Shown here: piece after piece, positions 8,091 to 14,228 of the stretch
Numbering within the stretch: position 1 is the first letter of the stretch
Layout: each line of letters begins with the position of its first letter
Assembly: GCF_019420015.1 (NCBI RefSeq)
Contig: NZ_JAHZIA010000030.1
Span: forward strand, 1 to 29,396
Origin: Anaerofustis sp.
Lineage (GTDB): Bacteria; Bacillota; Clostridia; Eubacteriales; Anaerofustaceae
Direction of reading: 5' to 3'
DNA: 29,396 nucleotides
Made by a program: the position numbers and the translations under genes
The notes under the pieces: model-generated
Database searches by the model: none
Seen by the model: only the letters and a program-made list of their open reading frames with translations
What the model was told of the DNA's origin: nothing

Positions 8091-8123
8091 TGAAGTCATA
8101 TTTTATTTGATTATCCGACTTCA
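8091..8123 (-). repeat. Inverted repeat in the gap 5' leader
   Basis: TGAAGTC (8091-8097) and GACTTCA (8117-8123) are perfect 7-base arms separated by 19 bases. They fall in the untranslated leader of gap, about 45-75 bases before the start codon, and could form a stem in the mRNA or serve as a binding site. Confidence 0.4.
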
Positions 8124-8180
8124 TTTAGTAGCAAGTTTAAATTAGCCCCAATATTCGAGCATAAATTGAACTTTATCAGT

Positions 8181-8209
8181 ATTATATATAAAATAAAACG
8201 TAAAATCAA
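8181..8209 (-). promoter_or_regulatory. gap: Promoter of the gap transcript
   Basis: The -35 box is TTGATT (8209-8204) and the -10 box is a perfect TATAAT (8186-8181), with a 17-base spacer. The predicted start of transcription leaves a leader of about 125 bases before the gap ATG. Confidence 0.7.
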
Positions 8210-8435
8210 TAATTTAAATGAAAAAAGAAAACAACTTTTGCAAATTTTTAATTGTTTTATTTTATTTTGAATTTTATTGTTACATATGTACGGATTTAAA
8301 ATACCAAACCGATTTAAATACCTCATAAAGAACAATGAAAACAAATTAAAATAAGTTCAAATAACTCCCTCTAACATTACAATTTTTTACAATTATTAAT
8401 ATTTTCATACGTGAATAAAAGAATAATTTAAAATA

Positions 8436-8807
8436 TTATTCTATAATAAAAGACTGCAAACTTTTTTTGCATCCGTTTTTCTCATAAAAGCCTTCAATAC
8501 CTGGTTTTGAGCCAAAATACAACATCGTAGGAGTATTCTCTTTTGCAAGCCTTAAAAGCTCACTGCCTACACCTCTTCTTTGATAATTTGGAAGAACAAG
8601 AAGCTCCGTTATTGTTCCAAAGAAATATCCATCCGTTAAAATCCTTATGCACCCAACCAATCTTTCTCCGTCATATGCAGTTATATTCATGGTTTTTGTT
8701 AAAGCATTTTTAGTTTTTAAAACATCATACTCACCTTTCCAAATTTGATTTACAAAAGAAATAAAAGCTTCAACATCAATATCCTTATCATCTATTTTAT
8801 ACTCCAT
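8436..8807 (-). CDS. GNAT family N-acetyltransferase
   Basis: A 123-residue single-domain acyltransferase of the GNAT fold. The acetyl-CoA pyrophosphate loop is visible as LLVLPNYQRRGVGSELL, with the QRRGVG signature at residues 76-81. The preceding beta strands (VGCIRILTDG, FGTITELLVL) and the C-terminal FYEKNGCKK segment are as expected. The length is at the short end of the family but the domain looks complete. The acceptor cannot be told from sequence. It stands alone between the serC terminator and the gap promoter; GAGGG lies just upstream of its ATG. Because the serC terminator intervenes, it probably has its own weak promoter in the 65 bases upstream. Confidence 0.88.
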   Translation of the reverse strand: MEYKIDDKDIDVEAFISFVNQIWKGEYDVLKTKNALTKTMNITAYDGERLVGCIRILTDGYFFGTITELLVLPNYQRRGVGSELLRLAKENTPTMLYFGSKPGIEGFYEKNGCKKSLQSFIIE

Positions 8808-8871
8808 AATCCCTCACTCCCCTATCTATATTATATTTCTACTATGTCTTAATATTTATTATCATATGTAC

Positions 8872-8897
8872 TAAAAAAGCGTCGGTAATCCGACGCC
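8872..8897 (-). terminator. Terminator after serC
   Basis: On the minus strand GCGTCGG pairs perfectly with CCGACGC around an ATTA loop, followed by six U. It begins a few bases after the serC stop. Confidence 0.92.
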
Positions 8898-8902
8898 TTA
8901 CA

Positions 8903-9991
8903 TTAAGCATTTTCTTCTTCAAATTTTTTCATAAATTCAACTAATTTTTCAACACCTTCAATAGGCATAGCATTATAAATTGAAGCTCTCATTCCACCTA
9001 CAGTTCTGTGTCCTTTTAAATTTACAAAACCAGCTTTTGTAGCTTCTTCAACAAATTTTGCATCCAAGTCTTTATTTCCGGTTACGAAAGGTACATTCAT
9101 TAAAGAACGGTCTTCTTTTACAACTGTGCCTTTAAACATCTTGCTTTGATCTAGATAATCATATAAGATCTTTGCTTTCTTTTCATTGTGTTCTTTCATC
9201 TTAGCAAGTCCACCTTGCTCTTTAAGCCATTTAAATACTTTACCGCAAATATATATACCGTAAGCAGGAGGTGTATTAAATAAAGAATCATTGTCAGAAT
9301 GAGTTTTATATCTTAACATTGTCGGAACTTTTTCATCAATTTCATCATCTGAAGGAATTAAGTCTTCTCTTATAATAACTATTACCACACCTGCAGGACC
9401 TACATTTTTCTGTACTCCGCCGTAAATAATACCGTATTTTTCAACGTCAACAGGCTCTGATAAAAAACAAGAAGATACATCTGCAACCAATGTTTTTCCT
9501 TTAGTGTTAGGTAATGTATGATATTTGGTACCGTAAATAGTATTGTTTTCACAGATATATACATAATCGGCATTTTCATCAATATCCAAATCAGAACAAT
9601 CTGGAATATAAGAATAAGTCTTATCCTCGCTTGAAGCCACTGCTCTTGCATTTGTATATTTTTTTGCTTCGTTAAAAGCTTTCTTTGCCCATTGTCCGGT
9701 AATTATGTAATCAGCTACTCCGTTTTTGGTAAGATTCATAGGAATCATTGCAAATTGTTGACTTGCACCGCCTTGCAAAAATAAAACCTTGTAATTATCA
9801 GGTATATTCATTAATTCTCTTAAATCTTTTTCGGCAGTTTTAATAATATCATCAAACCATTTCGAACGATGGCTCATCTCCATTACTGACATTCCGCTTC
9901 CGTTATAATCAAGCATTTCAGCGGCAGCCTCTTTTAAAACCTCTTCAGGTAAAACAGCAGGACCTGCTGAAAAATTATATACTCTTCCCAT
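8903..9991 (-). CDS. serC: Phosphoserine aminotransferase
   Basis: A pyridoxal-phosphate enzyme that transfers the amino group of glutamate to 3-phosphohydroxypyruvate, giving O-phosphoserine. The length of 362 is standard. It opens with the family sequence VYNFSAGPAVLP, has FLQGGASQQF near residue 71 for cofactor phosphate binding, and carries the Schiff-base Lys195 in IYGGVQKNVGPAG. It follows the DUF1015 gene on the same strand with a 112-base gap and ends at a strong terminator. The partner genes serA and serB are not in this window, so the pathway is split or completed elsewhere. Confidence 0.97.
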   Translation of the reverse strand: MGRVYNFSAGPAVLPEEVLKEAAAEMLDYNGSGMSVMEMSHRSKWFDDIIKTAEKDLRELMNIPDNYKVLFLQGGASQQFAMIPMNLTKNGVADYIITGQWAKKAFNEAKKYTNARAVASSEDKTYSYIPDCSDLDIDENADYVYICENNTIYGTKYHTLPNTKGKTLVADVSSCFLSEPVDVEKYGIIYGGVQKNVGPAGVVIVIIREDLIPSDDEIDEKVPTMLRYKTHSDNDSLFNTPPAYGIYICGKVFKWLKEQGGLAKMKEHNEKKAKILYDYLDQSKMFKGTVVKEDRSLMNVPFVTGNKDLDAKFVEEATKAGFVNLKGHRTVGGMRASIYNAMPIEGVEKLVEFMKKFEEENA

Positions 9992-10032
9992 TTTTATTTC
10001 TCCTTATTTTCTTATATTATTTTATAACACAC

Positions 10033-10063
10033 AAAGGTATAAAATATATACATATATACCTTT
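10033..10063 (-). repeat. Inverted repeat between the DUF1015 gene and serC
   Basis: AAAGGTATA and TATACCTTT form perfect 9-base arms around a 13-base AT-rich centre, 42 bases upstream of the serC start. There is no U-run, so it is not a typical terminator. It could be an operator or an mRNA processing hairpin. A weak TTGATT/TGTATA promoter overlaps it on the minus strand. Confidence 0.35.
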
Positions 10064-10103
10064 TCAAATAATCAATCTACTCTTTTAAATATACAATACT
10101 AAT

Positions 10104-11339
10104 TTATATTTTATGAATAAACAAACCACTTCTCAATTTAGGTTCAAACCAAGTTGACTTTGGAGGCATTACCATATTCGCATCGGCAACACCAAATAAA
10201 TCATCCATAGTTACAGGATAAACAGCAAAAGCCACACCTCCAAATTTATCTGCTCTTTCCTTAAGTTCTCCTAAACCTCTTATTCCCCCTACGAATTCTA
10301 TATTATCGCTTGTTCTAGGATCTTCTATACTAAGTATAGGTGCAAGCAGGTTTTCTTGAAGAATATCGGCATCCAAGCTTTTAACAGGATGACTCTCTTC
10401 ATAAGTTCCTTCTTTTGCCCTAATTTTATACCACTTACCATCAAGATACATCGAAAAGTCATGTTTCTTATTAGGTTTAATTATATCTTCATCACTTGAT
10501 AAAATTTCAAATTTTTCACTTACCTTATTCAAAAATTCATCCTTATCAAGTCCGTTTAAATTTTTGACAACCCTGTTGTAATCCATTATTTCAAGTTCAT
10601 CACTGTCAAAAACAACAGATAATATATAATTATATTCTCTGTCTACATCATCTCCCGCTTCTTCTCTTTTTCGTTTTCCAACTTCATATGAAGATGCAGT
10701 TCTGTGATGTCCGTCAGCTATATAAAGATAATCTATAGCATCATAAAATTCCTTTACTTGTTGAATATCCTCATCTTTTTCAACAACCCATAATATATGA
10801 CTTATACCATCATCCGAAACAAAATCATAAACAGGTTTGTTTTTATGCGTAAAGTCTTTAATAAAATTATGAACATTTTCATTGTGTCTGTGAGCAAAAA
10901 ATACAGGTTCTGTGTGAGCCGAACATGCAAGAAAATTATTTATTCTGTCTATTTCTTTTTCAGGTCTTGTAAACTCATGCTTTTTTATTATTCCTTCTTC
11001 ATATTCAAATGTGGAACAACATCCGCATATTCCAGTTTGAACCCTTCCGTTCATAATTTCTCTATAAATATAATATACTTCTTTATCTTCTTCTTTTAAA
11101 TATCCTTCTTTTAAAAATTTATCAAAATTTTCCTTTGCTTTTTGATATACCTTATCATCATGAATATCAATACTGTCTGGTAAATCAATGTCGGAGCGTA
11201 CAATATGCAAAAAGGACTTTTCGCCTTTACCCATTTCTCTTGCTTCATTTCTGTCCATTACATCGTAAGGCAAACAGGACACTTCTTTTACATACCTCTC
11301 ATCAGGTCTAATGCCTTTAAACGGTTTTAATACTGCCAT
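10104..11339 (-). CDS. DUF1015 family protein, possible ParB/Srx-fold serine-metabolism enzyme
   Basis: A 411-residue soluble protein that I recognise as DUF1015 (Pfam PF06245). Conserved blocks are KPFKGIRPDERY at the N-terminus, CLPYDVM near residue 22, KKHEFTRPEKE near 119, AHTEPVFFAHR near 141 and YIADGHHRTAS near 206. The DGHHR at 209-213 has the form of the nucleotide-binding motif of the ParB/sulfiredoxin superfamily, which includes the free-serine kinase SerK. Its position directly upstream of serC, where serA is often found, fits a role in serine or phosphoserine metabolism. No function has been shown for it here; a serine kinase is only a hypothesis. GGAGGAG stands just before the ATG. 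Upstream lies a candidate promoter at 11370-11398. Confidence 0.85.
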   Translation of the reverse strand: MAVLKPFKGIRPDERYVKEVSCLPYDVMDRNEAREMGKGEKSFLHIVRSDIDLPDSIDIHDDKVYQKAKENFDKFLKEGYLKEEDKEVYYIYREIMNGRVQTGICGCCSTFEYEEGIIKKHEFTRPEKEIDRINNFLACSAHTEPVFFAHRHNENVHNFIKDFTHKNKPVYDFVSDDGISHILWVVEKDEDIQQVKEFYDAIDYLYIADGHHRTASSYEVGKRKREEAGDDVDREYNYILSVVFDSDELEIMDYNRVVKNLNGLDKDEFLNKVSEKFEILSSDEDIIKPNKKHDFSMYLDGKWYKIRAKEGTYEESHPVKSLDADILQENLLAPILSIEDPRTSDNIEFVGGIRGLGELKERADKFGGVAFAVYPVTMDDLFGVADANMVMPPKSTWFEPKLRSGLFIHKI

Positions 11340-11704
11340 TATACTCCTCCTTATTTTTTATTAAATTAAATGATATCATTACTTATAAATAACTTCAAGA
11401 ATTTTTAGAAAATTTTTGTAAAAATCTGATTAATTTTTCATTTTATTTACAATAATCTTAACTCCAATAAATAATTTTATATTGACTCAATAAAAATATA
11501 TTGAAAATTAGCATATTATAAATAATATTTATAAATTTTTTATTTTAAATTTAAATCATATCTACAAACTCAAAAAATGTATAAATATTTATCTTCCCCT
11601 TATACATTAATTAAAAAATGAAAAAATATGTAAATAAAAACCAAAACAATAATTGTTAAAACTAATAAAAATTAACTATATGAAGATCTAATAAATTAGA
11701 TTTT
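11340..11704. other. Divergent intergenic region upstream of the DUF1015 gene and the plus-strand orphan
   Basis: These 365 bases are extremely AT-rich. They contain a candidate minus-strand promoter (11370-11398) and an AT palindrome with 9-base arms (TTATAAATA/TATTTATAA, 11516-11534). A very weak plus-strand promoter-like pair (TTGTTA near 11653, TATATG near 11677) lies ahead of the orphan gene. I see no T-box, riboswitch or terminator. Confidence 0.5.
11370..11398 (-). promoter_or_regulatory. Candidate promoter of the DUF1015-serC unit
   Basis: TTGAAG (11398-11393) and TATCAT (11375-11370) are 17 bases apart, about 30 bases upstream of the DUF1015 start. The match is fair but the region is AT-rich, so false positives are likely. 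Confidence 0.4.
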
Positions 11705-12004
11705 ATGGGTCATATATATAACTTCCCTTGTAACTTAAAGGAATATACAAAATGTATTGTAAAATATAATTCGTTTATAGATGATTTAAAAGAAGCAAAA
11801 GAAAATGATAAGGAAAAATACAATGAACTCACTACTGACTTACTTCCTGAACATTTGATAAAAATAAATAAAAGGATTGTAGTATTTTCTCTTGGTATAT
11901 ATGATCACCCTGATTACTTATTATCTGCAATATTTGCAAATAAATCAGGCGTGGAATCGGCAACTCTTGAAGATTTCGAACAACCGAAACACAGAACATT
12001 TTAA
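11705..12004 (+). CDS. Hypothetical protein (99 residues), plus-strand orphan
   Basis: I do not recognise this protein. It is 99 residues, soluble, with an acidic/basic helical middle (DDLKEAKENDKEKYNELT) and a less biased C-terminal half (VVFSLGIYDHPDYLLSAIFANKSGVES). That half looks like real coding sequence rather than AT-rich noise. It is the only gene on the plus strand between positions 1 and 27000. A good terminator hairpin follows the stop within 6 bases, which supports a real transcript. Against it, no clear ribosome binding site stands ahead of the ATG; the nearest purine run (GAAGA) is about 20 bases away. It could be leaderless, or start elsewhere. Confidence 0.5.
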   Translation: MGHIYNFPCNLKEYTKCIVKYNSFIDDLKEAKENDKEKYNELTTDLLPEHLIKINKRIVVFSLGIYDHPDYLLSAIFANKSGVESATLEDFEQPKHRTF

Positions 12005-12005
12005 C

Positions 12006-12040
12006 AAAAAAGAAGGGTATTTAAATACTCTTCTTTTTTT
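12006..12040. terminator. Bidirectional terminator
   Basis: AAGAAGGGTATTT pairs with AAATACTCTTCTT with one G-U pair (12010-12035). A run of T follows on the plus strand and a run of A precedes it, so it serves both the plus-strand orphan and the convergent ABC-transporter operon on the minus strand. Confidence 0.88.
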
Positions 12041-12057
12041 ATTTTATAAATAAAGCT

Positions 12058-12876
12058 TTATTCTAAATTCAATTTATTTTCAAAAAAGTATTTTGTAATG
12101 AAAAAATATACTGCATTAAGAACAAGCAAATATAGTATTATCCCGATAAATACAACATGCGCCATTACAATATCACTCAAATGAAGTCCTAACAATAAAT
12201 TTGAAATCGGACTTGCAAAAACAAAACCTAATACCGTAACTGCAAAAGTAGTAAGCAATGATATACCTATATATGCGGCAAAAGACATAAGTATTTTATT
12301 TTTATTACTGCTGAACCCTATTGCCATAGAAGCATAAACGGCAAGTATTTTATTAGCGCATCCCATTACCAATATAATAAAAAGATAGAACATCACAACA
12401 AGAAAACTGCTCATATAATCAGATGTGACAAAAACTTTCATATCTTGCATAAAACTACTAAAATCAAAAGATGTAACACTACCTACCATAAACAAAGTAA
12501 CAAACAAAGATAAAATAACAGCTATTCCGGTTACCACAATCCAAAAGGTTCCGATAGTAATTTTACTTATTATTTCTTTTCCTATATTTATAGGCAAAGT
12601 ATGTGTAAGATAACCTTCGTTTGATAAATCTGTTTTATAAAAACGAACTATACAAAGTAATGCAGACAATATAAATATACCTATTATTCCAAGTACATAT
12701 GCACTTACTCCTATCGTTCCAAATAAATTTATAATAATATTGCTTCCATCAAAGTGCGGAGCCACAAGCCCCCAAAACAACCTATTAAAAAGAGATATTA
12801 AAAGTAACACCAATATCGCAGGAAGCATTATTCTTTTTGTTGCCTTTAATTCATATTTCATTAATTTCCCTAACAT
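12058..12876 (-). CDS. ABC transporter permease, ABC-2 type
   Basis: A 272-residue membrane protein with about six hydrophobic segments (around residues 18-37, 55-75, 105-135, 155-177, 190-225 and 235-262) and a basic N-terminus (MLGKLMKYELKATKRIML), typical of ABC-2 permeases. It forms the membrane part of the exporter whose ATPase gene immediately precedes it, overlapping by 7 bases. There is no periplasmic binding protein, so export or a membrane-stress role is likelier than import. In YtrA-regulated operons such transporters are often tied to cell-wall antibiotic response, but the substrate here cannot be told. The operon ends at the bidirectional terminator. Confidence 0.88.
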   Translation of the reverse strand: MLGKLMKYELKATKRIMLPAILVLLLISLFNRLFWGLVAPHFDGSNIIINLFGTIGVSAYVLGIIGIFILSALLCIVRFYKTDLSNEGYLTHTLPINIGKEIISKITIGTFWIVVTGIAVILSLFVTLFMVGSVTSFDFSSFMQDMKVFVTSDYMSSFLVVMFYLFIILVMGCANKILAVYASMAIGFSSNKNKILMSFAAYIGISLLTTFAVTVLGFVFASPISNLLLGLHLSDIVMAHVVFIGIILYLLVLNAVYFFITKYFFENKLNLE

Positions 12877-13571
12877 TTGAATTCCTCCCTAAACAATTTA
12901 TCAATAGACATACCTTTTTCTTCTCTTATTTCATCTGCATTGCCATTAAGAACAATCGAACCGTTTTTAAGAAAAATAACTTCATCGAGAACATTTTCTA
13001 TATCAGATATTAAATGAGTGGATATTATGACCGTAGAATCGTCTGAATAATTGTTTATAATAGTCTTTAATATATAATCCCTACTGGCAGGATCCACACC
13101 TCCTATAGGCTCATCCAGTAAATAAACCTTGGCTTCCCTACTCATTACTAAAATCAATTGAACTTTTTCTTTAGTTCCTTTTGACATCTTCTTTAACTTA
13201 TCACCGGGATTAATATTTAAGCTTTTAAGCATTTTATAAGCTTTTTCTTTGTTAAAATCTTCATAAAAATCACTAAAAAAACTTATTAATTCATCAACAT
13301 TCATCCATTCGTTTAAGTAGGTTTGATCAGGAAGATACGAAACAATCTTCTTTGTCTCCACTCCCGGTCTCAATCCGTCAATAAGGATTTCTCCGCCTGA
13401 AGGTACAATAAGTTTATTTAAAAGTTTAATCAACGTCGTTTTCCCGCTGCCGTTAGGTCCAAGTAATCCGATTATTTTCCCCTTAGGTATATTTAAATTT
13501 ATATTATTTAAAGCAATCAAACCATTATAATCTTTAAACAAATTTTTTATTTCAATTAAATTACTGCTCAT
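12870..13571 (-). CDS. ABC transporter ATP-binding protein
   Basis: A 233-residue ATPase subunit. Walker A is GLLGPNGSGKTTL (about residues 35-47) and Walker B is VYLLDEPIGGVD, with switch histidine in ISTHLISD. The signature motif is MSKGTKEKV in place of LSGGQ, a relaxed form common in the YtrB-like group. It is translationally coupled to the regulator before it (11-base overlap) and to the permease after it (7-base overlap), so the three are one operon with a dedicated regulator. Confidence 0.95.
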   Translation of the reverse strand: MSSNLIEIKNLFKDYNGLIALNNINLNIPKGKIIGLLGPNGSGKTTLIKLLNKLIVPSGGEILIDGLRPGVETKKIVSYLPDQTYLNEWMNVDELISFFSDFYEDFNKEKAYKMLKSLNINPGDKLKKMSKGTKEKVQLILVMSREAKVYLLDEPIGGVDPASRDYILKTIINNYSDDSTVIISTHLISDIENVLDEVIFLKNGSIVLNGNADEIREEKGMSIDKLFREEFKC

Positions 13572-13938
13572 CTTTCCCCTCCTGTTGTATATCGTTTATT
13601 ATAGAAACAATCTCATTATCCGTAAAACCTATTTCTCTCATTTTAAATAGAAACTCATTTATATATTCTTTAGCCAACAAAACTCTTCTCCTCTTTATAA
13701 CTTCTTCATTTTCTGTAACAAATCTTCCGCTGGTTCTTGAAGAAAAAACTATATCGTTTTTTTCCAATTCTCCAAAAGCCTTTTGCATAGTATTAGGATT
13801 AACATTTGCTTCGCTTGCAAACTCTCTTACAGAAGCCAGTTTATCCCCTGCTTTATACTTTCCTTTTAATATGTCCTGTTCTATTTGATTCGCAATTTGT
13901 AAGTAAATAGGTCTGTCGCTTTTAAATTCCCAAGCCAT
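13561..13938 (-). CDS. GntR family transcriptional regulator, YtrA subfamily
   Basis: A 125-residue DNA-binding protein. The winged helix-turn-helix lies at about residues 10-78 (PIYLQIANQIEQDI, GDKLASVREFASEANVNPNT, SGRFV wing). Only a short helical tail of about 45 residues follows. That tail length is the mark of the YtrA subfamily, which dimerises through it and usually represses its own ABC-transporter operon. It is the first gene of the operon, with GGGAGG upstream of the ATG. Its start lies directly downstream of a 44-base palindrome that overlaps the promoter, which is the likely operator for autorepression. Confidence 0.93.
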   Translation of the reverse strand: MAWEFKSDRPIYLQIANQIEQDILKGKYKAGDKLASVREFASEANVNPNTMQKAFGELEKNDIVFSSRTSGRFVTENEEVIKRRRVLLAKEYINEFLFKMREIGFTDNEIVSIINDIQQEGKDEQ

Positions 13939-13950
13939 ATGAAACCTCCC

Positions 13951-13994
13951 TTCTTGTATTATTGTATTAATTAACTAATACAATAATACAAGAA
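13951..13994. promoter_or_regulatory. Large palindromic operator of the GntR/ABC operon
   Basis: A perfect inverted repeat with 19-base arms and a 6-base centre (ATTAAC). Each arm holds two tandem copies of an 8-base unit: TTGTATTA twice on the left and TAATACAA twice on the right. It covers the -10 box and the start of transcription of the operon promoter. Four half-sites in this order could bind two regulator dimers side by side. Confidence 0.8.
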
Positions 13995-14011
13995 TAATTG
14001 ATATTTGTCAA
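13983..14011 (-). promoter_or_regulatory. Promoter of the GntR/ABC operon
   Basis: The -35 box is TTGACA (14011-14006) and the -10 box TATTAT (13988-13983), spacer 17 bases. The -10 lies inside the palindromic operator, so binding there would block transcription. Further upstream to 14182 I see only AT-rich sequence. Confidence 0.8.
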
Positions 14012-14182
14012 TACATTTAATCAAAATATATAAAATAAAATTTCACTATAAAAGCAATATAATATTTTAAGAAAAATGCACTAAATTAAAAATATTACAA
14101 AATAAAAAAGTAGCAATAAAAAACAGCAAGGAAAATATTCTGTTGCCGAACAATAATACTTTAAATAATCTATTTTATGAAA

Positions 14183-14212
14183 TAAAAAAGACACTGCCCA
14201 AGCAGTGTCTTT
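14183..14212 (-). terminator. Terminator after nifJ
   Basis: On the minus strand AAAGACACTGC pairs perfectly with GCAGTGTCTTT around a TTGG loop, followed by a U-run. It lies 16 bases after the nifJ stop. Confidence 0.93.
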
Positions 14213-14228
14213 AATTTTTGAGAATATA

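Larger units (their letters stand above)
8049..8435. other. Intergenic region upstream of gap
   Basis: These 387 bases hold the gap promoter (8181-8209) and a 5' leader of about 125 bases with an inverted repeat (8091-8123). A minus-strand reading frame at 8111-8344 overlaps the promoter, has no convincing ribosome binding site and has a low-complexity product, so I do not call it a gene. No clear terminator is visible after the acetyltransferase gene. Confidence 0.6.

Noticed and set aside
8111..8344. Minus-strand 77-codon frame upstream of gap
   Set aside because: It runs across the gap promoter and leader, is low in complexity and has no credible ribosome binding site.
11470..11640. AT-rich palindromes and A/T tracts as a replication origin or partition site
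   Set aside because: No DnaA-box cluster and no dnaA, parA or parB gene is near; the base composition is like the other spacers.
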